From Rhodanobacter denitrificans (GTDB taxonomy: Bacteria; Pseudomonadota; Gammaproteobacteria; Xanthomonadales; Rhodanobacteraceae), in NCBI GenBank assembly GCA_017848855.1, contig JAFIHF010000055.1:1-51452 (forward strand): DNA of 51,452 bases, written 5' to 3'. The notes beneath the pieces are model-generated. The model worked only from the letters and a program-made list of their open reading frames with translations, did no database searches and was not told where the DNA came from. Each line of letters starts with the position of its first letter. Position 1 is the first letter of the stretch. The translations under genes and the position numbers were made by a program. Below are positions 8,024-16,694 of this stretch, piece after piece.

Positions 8024-9010
8024 ATGCAGATCGGCCCCTACCGCATCGACCCGCCGCTGGCGCTGGCGCCCATGGCCGGCGTCACCGACAAGCCGTTCCG
8101 CCTGCTGTGCAAGCGGCTGGGCGCGGGCCTGGCCGTGTCGGAGATGACCACCGCCGACCCGAAACTGTGGAACACGCGCAAGTCCTTGCGCCGCATGGAC
8201 CACGCCGGCGAACCCGAGCCGGTGAGCGTGCAGATCGCCGGCTACGACCCGGCGATGCTGGCCGAGGCGGCGCGCTGCAACGCCGCCAACGGCGCGCAGA
8301 TCGTCGACATCAACATGGGCTGCCCGGCGAAGAAGGTGTGCAACGTGTGGTCCGGCTCCGCGCTGCTGCAGGACGAGCCGCTGGTGGCGCGCATCTGCAA
8401 GGCGGTGGTGGCCGCGGTGGACGTGCCGGTGACGCTGAAGATCCGCACCGGCTGGGACCGCGAGCACCGGAACGCGCTGAACATCGCCCGCATCGCCGAG
8501 GACGCCGGCATCGCCGCGCTGGCGGTGCACGGCCGCACCCGCGCGGACAAGTACGAGGGCGAGGCCGAGTACGAGACGATCGCCGCGGTGAAGGCCAGCG
8601 TGCGCATCCCGGTGTTCGCGAACGGCGACGTGACCACGCCCGAACGCGCGCGCCACGTGCTCGACGCCACCGGCGCCGACGCGCTGATGATCGGCCGCGG
8701 CGCGCAGGGCCGGCCGTGGATCTTCCGCGAGCTCGCGCATTACCTCGCCACCGGCGAAAAGCTGCCCGAGCCGACGCCGACCGAGGTCGCCGCGATCCTG
8801 CTCGGCCACCTCGAACACCTGTACGCGTTCTACGGCGAGCTGGCCGGCGTGCGCATCGCGCGCAAGCACCTGGGCTGGTACGCCAAGGATCGCCCGGAAA
8901 ACGCCGCCTTCCGCCACGTGGTGAACCGCGCCGAGAGCGCGCAGGAACAGCTGCGGCTCACCCGCGACTACTTCGATGCGCTGGCCGCGGGCGAACGGCT
9001 GGCGGCCTGA
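8024..9010 (+). CDS. dusB: tRNA-dihydrouridine synthase B
   Basis: This 328-residue flavoenzyme reduces uridine to dihydrouridine in tRNA using FMN and NADPH. Visible motifs are APMAGVTDKPFR (15-26), NMGCPAKKV with the catalytic Cys100, the HGRTR loop and IGRGAQGRPWIF (about 224) that contacts FMN phosphate. Length and motif wording fit DusB rather than DusA or DusC. In many proteobacteria dusB is followed by fis; here metK follows instead. The start is set by the leaderless promoter, six bases upstream. Confidence 0.93.
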   Translation: MQIGPYRIDPPLALAPMAGVTDKPFRLLCKRLGAGLAVSEMTTADPKLWNTRKSLRRMDHAGEPEPVSVQIAGYDPAMLAEAARCNAANGAQIVDINMGCPAKKVCNVWSGSALLQDEPLVARICKAVVAAVDVPVTLKIRTGWDREHRNALNIARIAEDAGIAALAVHGRTRADKYEGEAEYETIAAVKASVRIPVFANGDVTTPERARHVLDATGADALMIGRGAQGRPWIFRELAHYLATGEKLPEPTPTEVAAILLGHLEHLYAFYGELAGVRIARKHLGWYAKDRPENAAFRHVVNRAESAQEQLRLTRDYFDALAAGERLAA

Positions 9011-9131
9011 GGCGCCGACGCGAACAGCCATCCAGACGTCTGAACCGGCACCCACACCCCCCGGCCCCGCCGGAATCCGCCGGGCTGCAAATCCGGGGGC
9101 GACGTTGTATCATGCCGCCCTCTTTTATCTC

Positions 9132-9154
9132 TTTATCCGTACACGAGGATATAA
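9132..9154 (+). promoter_or_regulatory. Weak leader hairpin overlapping the metK Shine-Dalgarno
   Basis: TATCC (9134-9138) can pair with GGATA (9147-9151), extended by two T-A pairs across a bulge. The 3' arm overlaps the GAGGA Shine-Dalgarno of metK. The stem is short, so it may be fortuitous. A perfect AGACGTCT octamer, identical to a single MetJ box, lies further upstream at 9034-9041. Confidence 0.3.
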
Positions 9155-9160
9155 AACGCG

Positions 9161-10360
9161 ATGTCCAGCCATCTGTTCACCTCCGAATCGGTCTCCGAAG
9201 GCCATCCGGACAAGGTCGCCGACCAGATCTCCGACGCCGTGCTCGACGCGATCCTCGCGCAGGATCCGCGCGCCCGCGTGGCCTGCGAAACCATGGTCAA
9301 GACCGGCGTGGCGATCGTCGCCGGCGAGATTACCACCAGCGCCTGGATCGACCTCGAGGCGATCACCCGCAAGGTGATCCTCGACATCGGCTACGACTCC
9401 AGCGACGTCGGCTTCGACGGCGCCACCTGCGGCGTGCTGAACCTGATCGGCAAGCAGTCGCCCGACATCAACCAGGGCGTGGACCGCAAGAAGCCCGAGG
9501 AACAGGGCGCCGGCGACCAGGGCCTGATGTTCGGCTACGCCACCAACGAAACCAAGGACTACATGCCGGCGGCGATCTACTACTCGCATCGCCTCGTCGA
9601 GCAGCAGGCCAAGATCCGCAAGAAGAAGAACTCGCCGCTGCCGTGGCTGCGCCCGGACGCGAAGAGCCAGGTCACCCTGCGCTACGAGAACGGCACGGCC
9701 ACCGCGATCGACGCCGTGGTGCTCAGCACCCAGCACGATCCGGGCATCAAGCAGAAGGACCTGATCGAGGCCGTGCGCGAGCACATCATCAAGCCGGTGC
9801 TGCCGGCCAAGCTGCTGCACAAGGGCACCAAGTTCCACATCAACCCGACCGGCAAGTTCGAGATCGGCGGCCCGGTGGGCGACTGCGGCCTGACCGGCCG
9901 CAAGATCATCGTCGACACCTACGGCGGCTGGGCCCGCCACGGCGGCGGCGCGTTCTCCGGCAAGGACCCGTCCAAGGTCGACCGCTCGGCCGCCTACGCC
10001 GCGCGCTACGTGGCCAAGAACATCGTGGCCGCCGGCATCGCCGACCGCTGCGAGGTGCAGGTGAGCTACGCGATCGGCGTGGCCCACCCCACCTCGATCT
10101 CGGTCACCACCTTCGGCACCGGCAAGATCAGCGACGACCAGATCGAGAAGCTGATCCGCGCGCACTTCGACCTGCGCCCCTACGGCATCCTGCAGATGCT
10201 GGATCTCATCCACCCGATGTACCAGCAGACTGCCAGCTACGGCCACTTCGGCCGCAGCCCGGTCGAGGTCAAGGGCAAGGACGGCAAGAGCTACACCGCG
10301 TTCTCGTGGGAGAAGACCGACAAGGCCGAGGCGCTGCGCAAGGCCGCCAAGCTGAAGTAA
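9161..10360 (+). CDS. metK: S-adenosylmethionine synthetase
   Basis: A 399-residue enzyme that forms S-adenosylmethionine from methionine and ATP. The family signatures are all present: SEGHPDK (12-18), [12 protein letters not shown] (116-127) and the phosphate-binding [16 protein letters not shown] (about 261-276). Length is normal. It lies 150 nt downstream of dusB, with its own leader that contains TATCAT near 9109 as a possible -10. GAGG precedes the ATG. Together with ahcY, metF and map it supplies the methionine cycle. A strong terminator follows. Confidence 0.97.
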   Translation: MSSHLFTSESVSEGHPDKVADQISDAVLDAILAQDPRARVACETMVKTGVAIVAGEITTSAWIDLEAITRKVILDIGYDSSDVGFDGATCGVLNLIGKQSPDINQGVDRKKPEEQGAGDQGLMFGYATNETKDYMPAAIYYSHRLVEQQAKIRKKKNSPLPWLRPDAKSQVTLRYENGTATAIDAVVLSTQHDPGIKQKDLIEAVREHIIKPVLPAKLLHKGTKFHINPTGKFEIGGPVGDCGLTGRKIIVDTYGGWARHGGGAFSGKDPSKVDRSAAYAARYVAKNIVAAGIADRCEVQVSYAIGVAHPTSISVTTFGTGKISDDQIEKLIRAHFDLRPYGILQMLDLIHPMYQQTASYGHFGRSPVEVKGKDGKSYTAFSWEKTDKAEALRKAAKLK

Positions 10361-10386
10361 GCCGCGCCACCGAAAGGCAACACGGA

Positions 10387-10413
10387 ACGGGCCGCCTCGC
10401 GCGGCCCGTTTTC
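10387..10413 (+). terminator. Rho-independent terminator of metK
   Basis: Perfect 9-bp arms ACGGGCCGC (10387-10395) and GCGGCCCGT (10401-10409) with a 5-base loop are followed by a short T-run. It lies 26 nt after the metK stop codon. Confidence 0.88.
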
Positions 10414-10605
10414 GTTGGGCAAGCGATCACTCCAAGCCGGCCGCCTGCGCGGAACGCCGCAGTGGTACAGCCTGCGAACCCTCATGCACCCTACGGATGA
10501 CCGCTGCATACGGCGGAGCAGCTGCGCTTGCCGTTCGCCGCTTGCGGCATCGGCGGCTTGTTCGGCGCGGGCCGAACTCGCGCGATCAGGGAGTGGGAGC
10601 CCGGC

Positions 10606-11748
10606 TCAGCCGTCGCTATCGCGACGCGAAGCAACCACGACCGGCTGCTTCCTGTTCCGCGGATGGTGGGCGGCCAGGCGGGTCGCGGCATGGCGTGCGC
10701 GGTGCGCGGGGCCGCGCCGGCAGGCGGCGCTGCCACGCGAGCTGCAGCTGCGGCTGGCCACGGCCACCGACTTGCCCTTGCGGGCCTGCTGGCGGGCCGC
10801 CCCCGGCCGGCGCTGCGAAGCAGGCACGGTATCCGCCTCGGCAGTCTGGATCGGCGAGATCGCCTCCAGGATGCGCGCGGCGCGGCTGCCGGGGCGCACG
10901 CCGGCGGCTTCGGCAACCAGGATCGGCGGCGTCTGCTCGCCCTTGAAACCGTCGTCCAGCAGGCGCGCCATCAGCCGGTCGCGCCCCGCGGCGGTGCGGC
11001 TGCCCAGCACCACGGCGAACAGGCGGTGGCCGTCGCGCACGGCAGTGGAAGCGAGGTTGAAGCCGGAAGCGTCGGTGAAGCCGGTCTTCAGCCCGTCCAT
11101 GCCGGGGTAGCGGTACATGAGGTTGTTGTGGCCACGCACGATGCGGCCGCGGAACACGAACTCCTGGGTGGCGAAGAAGTGCGCGTACTGCGGGAAGTCG
11201 CGGTACAGCGCCATCGCCAGCTTCACCAGGTCGTGTGCGGTGGAGGTGTTGCTCGGATCGGGCAGGCCGGAGGCGTTCGCGAAGTGCGTGTCGTTCATGC
11301 CGAGCAGCGCGGCCTGTGCGTTCATCATCTCGGCGAAGTGGCTCTCGCTGCCGCCGATGCCCTCGGCCATCACGGTGGCGGCGTCGTTCGCCGACTTGGT
11401 GATCATGCCGAGGATGCAGTCCTGCACCGAGATGGTCTGGCCGGCGCGCAGGCCCAGCTTGGTGGGCGCCTTGTCCGCCGCCCAGGCGGACACCGCCATC
11501 GACTGCTCGAGCTGCAGCTTGCCGCTCTTCAACCCCTGGAAGGTGAGGTAGAGCGTCATCATCTTGGTCAGCGAGGCGGGGTAGTCGCGGTGGTCGGCGT
11601 TGACCTGCTCCAGGACCTGGCCGCTGCTGCCGTCGACGACGACGGCCGCGTAGCCGGCATGCGCCGCGCTGGCGAAACCGCCGAGGCCGCACAGCAGCGT
11701 CAGCACCAGCATCGCGCGCAGACGATGCAGCATCCGCCCCAGCCTCAT
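10606..11748 (-). CDS. D-alanyl-D-alanine carboxypeptidase (S11 penicillin-binding protein)
   Basis: A 380-residue exported peptidase that trims the terminal D-alanine of peptidoglycan stem peptides. Signal peptide ends near AAHAG. The three active-site motifs are SLTK (59-62), SAN (119-121) and KTG (221-223). The domain order fits the DacA/DacC family, but no PBP5-type C-terminal beta domain is evident. Instead the last 100 or so residues form a basic tail rich in Arg, Ala and Cys. Start choice: ATG 11748 precedes the signal peptide; 11733 is an alternative. It is divergent from the uup gene. Confidence 0.9.
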   Translation of the reverse strand: MRLGRMLHRLRAMLVLTLLCGLGGFASAAHAGYAAVVVDGSSGQVLEQVNADHRDYPASLTKMMTLYLTFQGLKSGKLQLEQSMAVSAWAADKAPTKLGLRAGQTISVQDCILGMITKSANDAATVMAEGIGGSESHFAEMMNAQAALLGMNDTHFANASGLPDPSNTSTAHDLVKLAMALYRDFPQYAHFFATQEFVFRGRIVRGHNNLMYRYPGMDGLKTGFTDASGFNLASTAVRDGHRLFAVVLGSRTAAGRDRLMARLLDDGFKGEQTPPILVAEAAGVRPGSRAARILEAISPIQTAEADTVPASQRRPGAARQQARKGKSVAVASRSCSSRGSAACRRGPAHRARHAATRLAAHHPRNRKQPVVVASRRDSDG

Positions 11749-11938
11749 GGACTCGATGGCCACCCGAACACCTCGCAGACAAACCGCAGCATTACCCCAC
11801 GTGGGCGCGACCTTAACCCAAGGCCGCGGCAAATTCCATAGGCAAGACTTGAGATAAATTCGTTAAGTCGATGTTCCTCAATGGATTGTTCCGACCGATT
11901 TCCGCTATCGCGGCATCCGCCCGGGCAGCCGCGCCCGC

Positions 11939-11944
11939 TAGAAT
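11939..11944 (+). promoter_or_regulatory. -10 element TAGAAT, leaderless-type, for uup
   Basis: TAGAAT is followed by exactly six bases and ATG 11951, the same geometry as in front of dusB. No Shine-Dalgarno sequence is present. Confidence 0.55.
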
Positions 11945-11950
11945 GGGCAG

Positions 11951-13816
11951 ATGTCCCTGATCCAATTGCAGCGCGTCGACTTCAGCATCGGCGGCCCCCT
12001 TCTGCTCGAACACGTCGATCTGTCGATCGACCGCAACGAGCGCGTGTGCATCGTCGGCCGCAACGGCGAAGGCAAATCTACGCTGATGAAGCTGATCGCC
12101 GGCGAACTGAAGCCCGACGACGGCGAGGTGCGCGTACAGAACGGCATCGTGATCGCGCGCATGGCGCAGGAGGTGCCACACGGCACCGCCGGCACGGTGT
12201 TCGACGTGGTGGCGCAAGGGCTGGGCGAACTCGGCGAACTGCTGGCGCGCTACCACCACCTGCTGCACGCGCAGGATTTCGACACGCTGGGCGACGTCCA
12301 GCACCGGATCGAAGCGCGCCACGGCTGGGATCTCGACCGCCGCGTCACCGAGGTGCTGACCCGGCTGGAGCTGCCCGCCGACACCGACTTCGCCGCGCTC
12401 TCCGGCGGCATGAAGCGCCGCGTGCTGCTGGCGCAGGCGCTGGTGAAGAAACCCGACGTGCTGCTGCTGGACGAGCCCACCAACCATCTCGACATCGAGG
12501 CGATCGGCTGGCTGGAAGGTTTCCTGAAATCCTTCGACGGTTCACTGCTGTTCGTCACCCACGACCGCAGCTTCCTGCAGGCGCTGGCCACGCGCATCGT
12601 GGAAATCGACCGCGGCCAACTCACCGATTGGCCCGGCGACTACGCGAACTACCTGCGCCGCCGCGAGGAACGCCTGCACGCCGAGGCCCAGGCGAACGCG
12701 CTGTTCGACAAGAAGCTGGCGCAGGAGGAGGTGTGGATCCGCCAGGGCATCAAGGCGCGGCGCACCCGCAACGAAGGCCGCGTGCGCGCGCTGAAAGCGC
12801 TGCGCGTGGAGCGCGCCAAGCGGCGCGAGCTGGGCGGCAACGTGAAGATGACCGCGGCGAACGCGCAGGCCTCCGGCAAGAAGGTGATCGAGCTCGACCA
12901 CGTGCACCAGGCCTACGGCGGCCGCATGCTGATCGACGACCTCACCACCACCGTGATGCGCGGCGACCGCATCGGCATCATCGGCCCGAACGGCGCCGGC
13001 AAGAGCACCCTGCTGAAGATCATGCTGGGCGAGCTGCAGCCGCAGCGCGGCACGGCGGAGCTGGGCACCGGCATCCAGATCGCCTACTTCGACCAGCACC
13101 GGCTGCAGCTGGACGACAGCCTCAACGCACTCGACAACGTGGCCCAGGGCCGCGAGTACATCGAGCTCAACGGATCGCGCAAGCACATCGTCGGCTACCT
13201 GCAGGACTTCCTGTTCTCGCCCGAGCGCGCGCGTGCGCCGATCACCCGCCTCTCCGGCGGCGAGCGCAACCGCTTGCTGCTGGCCAAGCTGTTCGCGCAA
13301 CCGTCGAACCTCCTGGTGATGGACGAACCCACCAACGACCTCGACGTGGAAACGCTCGAACTCCTCGAAGAACTGCTCACCGACTACCAGGGCACCCTGC
13401 TCCTGGTCTCGCACGACCGCGCCTTCCTCGACAACGTGGTTTCCAGCACCCTGGTGCTGGAGGGCGAAGGCCGCGTGGGCGAATACGTGGGCGGCTACAG
13501 CGACTGGCTGCGGCAGCGGCCTGCCGCGCCCGCCACGGTTCCCGCCGCGGCGAAAGCCCCGCCGCCCGCACCCGCCCCGGCACCTGCGCCGGAAACCAGG
13601 CGCAAGCTCAGCTACAAGGATCAGCGCGAGCTCGAACAACTCCCCGCGCACATCGAACAGCTCGAAGCCGACATCGCCGCGCGCGGCGAGGCGATGAACG
13701 ATCCGGCCTTCTTCCAGCAGGACAGCGCCGCCATCGTCAAGGCGAACGAGGCGCTGGCGAAGCTGCAGCAGGAACTGGAAACCGCCTACGCCCGCTGGGC
13801 GGAATTGGACGGCTGA
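11951..13816 (+). CDS. uup: ABC-F ATPase, Uup-like
   Basis: A 621-residue soluble protein with two ABC ATPase domains and no membrane segment. Walker A motifs are GRNGEGKST (36-44) and GPNGAGKST (about 345), with signatures LSGGMKRR and LSGGERNR and Walker B LLLDEPTNHLD and LVMDEPTNDLD. An Arg-rich linker separates the domains. The C-terminal 100 residues begin with a Pro/Ala-rich hinge and end in a coiled coil, which is typical of Uup and absent from EttA. Uup acts on the ribosome and in DNA transactions. Next gene follows after 42 nt. Confidence 0.9.
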   Translation: MSLIQLQRVDFSIGGPLLLEHVDLSIDRNERVCIVGRNGEGKSTLMKLIAGELKPDDGEVRVQNGIVIARMAQEVPHGTAGTVFDVVAQGLGELGELLARYHHLLHAQDFDTLGDVQHRIEARHGWDLDRRVTEVLTRLELPADTDFAALSGGMKRRVLLAQALVKKPDVLLLDEPTNHLDIEAIGWLEGFLKSFDGSLLFVTHDRSFLQALATRIVEIDRGQLTDWPGDYANYLRRREERLHAEAQANALFDKKLAQEEVWIRQGIKARRTRNEGRVRALKALRVERAKRRELGGNVKMTAANAQASGKKVIELDHVHQAYGGRMLIDDLTTTVMRGDRIGIIGPNGAGKSTLLKIMLGELQPQRGTAELGTGIQIAYFDQHRLQLDDSLNALDNVAQGREYIELNGSRKHIVGYLQDFLFSPERARAPITRLSGGERNRLLLAKLFAQPSNLLVMDEPTNDLDVETLELLEELLTDYQGTLLLVSHDRAFLDNVVSSTLVLEGEGRVGEYVGGYSDWLRQRPAAPATVPAAAKAPPPAPAPAPAPETRRKLSYKDQRELEQLPAHIEQLEADIAARGEAMNDPAFFQQDSAAIVKANEALAKLQQELETAYARWAELDG

Positions 13817-13858
13817 GCGCGGCGTATCATCGGCGGCTGATCCCTCACGGACAGCATC

Positions 13859-14488
13859 ATGTACACGCTCTACTACGCCCCCGGCTCCGCCAACCTCGTC
13901 GTCCACCTCGCGCTGCTCGAAGCCGGCGCACCGTTCGAGCTCAAGCGCATCGACATCGACAAGGGCGAGCAGCGCACACCCGAATACCTCGCGATCAACC
14001 CGCACGGCGTGGTGCCCACGCTGGTGGTGGACGGCAAGCCCTGCATGGAAGCGGCGGCGCTGGCGCTGCTGGTGGCCGAGCGCCATCCCGAGGCGAAGCT
14101 CGCACCCGCCGTCGGCAGCGCGCAGCGCGCGGAATTTCTACAGTGGATGCTCTACCTCGCCAACACCTTGCAGCCGCTGTTCCGCCAATGGTTCTACCCG
14201 AACGACCACCTCGCCGAAGGCGGCGACGCGGTGAAGCAAAACGCGCGCATCGGCATAGCCAAGTGCTGGGACTACCTCGACGCCCACCTCGCCCAGCACG
14301 GCCCCTACCTGCTGGGCGACAGCTTCAGTCTGGCCGACCTCTACGCGCTGATGCTGATGCGCTGGGCGCGCAACATGCCCAAGCCCGCCATCGAGTGGCC
14401 GCACGTCGCCGCGCTCGCCGCGCGGCTGAAGGCGCGCCCGTCGTGGAAGCGGATGTGCGAGGAAGAAGGCCTCGTGGAGTGGGCGTGA
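13859..14488 (+). CDS. Glutathione S-transferase family protein
   Basis: A 209-residue protein with an N-terminal thioredoxin-like domain (MYTLYYAPGSANLVVHLALL) and an all-helical C-terminal domain. The cis-proline signature is HGVVPTLVVDG, and the glutathione gamma-glutamyl binding region reads CMEAAALALLVAE. The C-terminal part contains LLGDSFSLADLYALML, the usual capping motif. It probably conjugates or reduces small substrates with glutathione in the cytoplasm. Substrate is unknown. It follows uup by 42 nt and ends just before a REP-like inverted repeat. Confidence 0.88.
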   Translation: MYTLYYAPGSANLVVHLALLEAGAPFELKRIDIDKGEQRTPEYLAINPHGVVPTLVVDGKPCMEAAALALLVAERHPEAKLAPAVGSAQRAEFLQWMLYLANTLQPLFRQWFYPNDHLAEGGDAVKQNARIGIAKCWDYLDAHLAQHGPYLLGDSFSLADLYALMLMRWARNMPKPAIEWPHVAALAARLKARPSWKRMCEEEGLVEWA

Positions 14489-14497
14489 TCGGCCAGA

Positions 14498-14552
14498 TGT
14501 CGGGCTGAAGCCCGACCCACAGGCGACAGGTAGGTCGGGCTTCAGCCCGACA
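14498..14552. repeat. REP-like inverted repeat pair
   Basis: Two perfectly complementary 20-base arms (14498-14517 and 14533-14552) each contain the self-complementary core GTCGGGCT-AGCCCGAC. The pair lies between the convergent glutathione S-transferase and VapC genes. It is probably a dispersed REP/BIME-type repeat that may also terminate transcription from both sides. Confidence 0.75.
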
Positions 14553-14559
14553 CCTGCGC

Positions 14560-15054
14560 CTACCCGGCAATCACCTGCAAAGCCTGCCCGCCGCCCTTCA
14601 CCGCGCCCGTCACCAGGCGCTTGTCGAAGGTGGCCAAACGCCCGCCGTGCTGCACGGCAAGCGCAAGCAGGTAGGTGTCGGTGACCTGATCGGAAGCCAG
14701 CAGGCGCGCGCGGTCGATCAGCGGCGAATCGAGCAGGCTGAGGTCGGCGGGCCAGTACACGTGCCCGGGCTGGCTGCACAGTTCCGCCACCAGTTCGGCG
14801 GCGAGCGCGGTGGACGCCACTGCGTTGCCGTAGCGCGGGTGCGACATGATGCGCAGCGCGCCGTTCTGGGTGAGGCTGCAGCTGGCCCACGAGGACTTCG
14901 CCGTGGCGAACCACGCGTGCGCCGCCTCGTGGTGCGCGTGCGCGGGATCGAGCAGGGCCAGCAGCACGTTGACGTCCAGCAGCCAGGTCGTGCCGCCGTT
15001 CGACCATGGGCCGTGCGCATCGCGCACGCCGGCCTTGCGCCTGGCGGGGCTCAC
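14560..15054 (-). CDS. PIN-domain toxin, VapC-like
   Basis: A 164-residue PIN-domain ribonuclease, likely the toxin of a VapBC pair. The acidic active-site signature starts in TTWLLDVNVLLALLD, continues with a Thr/Asp centre in DQVTDTYLLALAV and ends with LATFDKRL. The GTG start at 15054 overlaps the upstream antitoxin stop (GTGA), so the pair is co-translated. The N-terminal 20 residues are longer than usual for VapC, so an internal start near the WLLDVN motif is possible. Confidence 0.85.
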   Translation of the reverse strand: MSPARRKAGVRDAHGPWSNGGTTWLLDVNVLLALLDPAHAHHEAAHAWFATAKSSWASCSLTQNGALRIMSHPRYGNAVASTALAAELVAELCSQPGHVYWPADLSLLDSPLIDRARLLASDQVTDTYLLALAVQHGGRLATFDKRLVTGAVKGGGQALQVIAG

Positions 15055-15281
15055 GGCGACTCGTCGCGCAGCGCGTTGATCTCGTCCAGCGTCATCGGCC
15101 GGGCATCCGCGCGCACCGGCATCAGGCGAATGCCGTTGCGATACTGCGGCGCATTGGCCGCCGGCGCCAGGCCCTTGCGCACCAGCTCCGACACCACTTC
15201 ACCCAAGGTGCGGCCCTGACGTTCCGCCAGCGCGCGCGCGGCGGCCAGCACGTCTTCGTCCAGTTGCAAGGTGGTTCGCAT
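15051..15281 (-). CDS. VapB-type ribbon-helix-helix antitoxin
   Basis: A 76-residue protein beginning MRTTLQLDEDVLAAARALAE, a classical ribbon-helix-helix DNA-binding start. GRTLGEVVSELVRKGL forms the second helix, and the C-terminus ending NALRDESP would bind the toxin. The start at 15281 was chosen because the motif begins there, although the frame is open further upstream. It overlaps the downstream PIN-domain toxin by 4 nt. The usual role is to neutralise VapC and repress the operon. Confidence 0.85.
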   Translation of the reverse strand: MRTTLQLDEDVLAAARALAERQGRTLGEVVSELVRKGLAPAANAPQYRNGIRLMPVRADARPMTLDEINALRDESP

Positions 15282-15344
15282 GGCGGTGGCTCCGGGGCGG
15301 CCCGTCACGGGCCGCATCAAGCATCACGCATCACACACCTTGAG

Positions 15345-16694
15345 TCAAGTCGGCGCCGGTGCCTGCGGCAACGGCAGCCACAGGCTGGCCAGCGCCCCGC
15401 TGGCGCCGTCGCGGGCACGCAGGCCGACACCGCCCTCGTGCGCCTCGGCGATCTGCCGCGCCAGCGCGAGGCCGATGCCGGAACCGCCGGGCTTGGTGGT
15501 GAAGAACGGCACGAACAGGTTGTCGCTGGGCGGCGGGCCGGGGCCGTCGTCTTCCACCTCGATCAGCGCGCGCCCGTCGTCGCGGCGCCAGCGCAGGCGC
15601 ACGCCGCCGGCGGGCAGCGAGGCTTCCACTGCATTGCGCAAGAGGTTGATCAGCGCCTGTTCGAGCTGGTCGGGATCGGCCGCCACGGTCAACGGCTCGC
15701 CGGCTTCGACGGTCACCGGCAGGCGCTGTTCCAGCTTCGCCACCTTGGCCACCAGCGCGGACAGCTCCACCGCACGCGGCTGCGGCGGTGGCAGCCGCGC
15801 CAGCTTGCTGTAGCTGGAGAGGAAACGGCCCAGTGCCTCGGCGCGATGGCCGATCAGCTCCAGCCCGCCGCGGAAATCCTCGCGCCAGTCCTCCGGCAGC
15901 GGATCGCGCGCAGCCAGCGTGGCCAGCGTGCCGGCCATCGACTGGATCGGCGCCAGCGAGTTGTTCACCTCGTGGCCCAGCACGCGCAGCAGGCGCTGCC
16001 ACGCCGCGCGCTCCTCTTCGCGCAGTACGCGGCCCACGTCGTTGACCACCAGCAACCGGCCGCCGCGGCCGCCGCTGCGCAGCGCGGCGTGGCGGATCTC
16101 GAAGCGCCCGCTGCGCCCCGGAAACGCATGCGTGAGCAGACGCGCCGCCGGCCCTTCCAGCAGCGCGGCGAGACCGAGTTCCGCGGCACTCAACCCGAAC
16201 AAGCGATGACGCTCGGCATCCAGCAGGCGCTGCGCGGCGGGATTGAGCAGGCGCAGCCGCCGCCCCTCGTCGAACACGAACACCGCGCTGTCCAGCGCCG
16301 CCAGCGTCTTGCCCAGCAGGTAGGAGGATTCCTCGAACTCCAGCCGCTCTCGCTGCAGCCGGTCGGCCAGCGCGTTGATGTCGTAGATCGCGTCGCCCAG
16401 CACACCGCCCTGCACGCCGCGCAGGCTGTAGTCGCCCTGGCGCAGCGCTTCCAGCAGGCCGGACAGGCTGTAGAGCGGGAACACCACGCGGCGGTACTGC
16501 CAGCGCGCCAGCAGCGCCGTGGCGACGATGGCCACGGCGAGACAGGCCCAACGCCAGGTGGCATCCCACGCCGTCGAGGCCAACACGCACGCCGCGACGA
16601 GCGCCGGCAGCGCCACCACGAGACTGCCCAGCAGCACGCGCCGCTCGAAGCGCGGCATGCGTCCGGCGCGCTGCGCGGAAGGTTCAGCCGGCAT
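15345..16694 (-). CDS. NtrY-like sensor histidine kinase
   Basis: A 449-residue membrane kinase. Two N-terminal membrane segments (about 20-65) enclose a very short loop, so no large periplasmic sensor is present. A HAMP-like linker, a PAS-like region (about 130-220) and the dimerisation box with phosphoacceptor His241 in LGHEVNNSLAPI follow. The ATPase part has NLLRNAVEA (N box), VEDDGPGPP (G1) and GSGIGLALARQIAEAHEG (G2). It pairs with the response regulator gene immediately upstream, with which it overlaps by 11 nt. It probably reads an internal or membrane-proximal cue. Confidence 0.9.
   Translation of the reverse strand: MPAEPSAQRAGRMPRFERRVLLGSLVVALPALVAACVLASTAWDATWRWACLAVAIVATALLARWQYRRVVFPLYSLSGLLEALRQGDYSLRGVQGGVLGDAIYDINALADRLQRERLEFEESSYLLGKTLAALDSAVFVFDEGRRLRLLNPAAQRLLDAERHRLFGLSAAELGLAALLEGPAARLLTHAFPGRSGRFEIRHAALRSGGRGGRLLVVNDVGRVLREEERAAWQRLLRVLGHEVNNSLAPIQSMAGTLATLAARDPLPEDWREDFRGGLELIGHRAEALGRFLSSYSKLARLPPPQPRAVELSALVAKVAKLEQRLPVTVEAGEPLTVAADPDQLEQALINLLRNAVEASLPAGGVRLRWRRDDGRALIEVEDDGPGPPPSDNLFVPFFTTKPGGSGIGLALARQIAEAHEGGVGLRARDGASGALASLWLPLPQAPAPT

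Noticed and set aside
7940-9055. Upstream extension of the cyclase frame to 9055 on the minus strand
   Set aside because: The extension is antisense to dusB and lacks any family motif, and a signal peptide begins at 7939.
12542-14086. A 514-codon minus-strand frame opposite uup
   Set aside because: Antisense to two recognised genes, with shadow composition and no motif.
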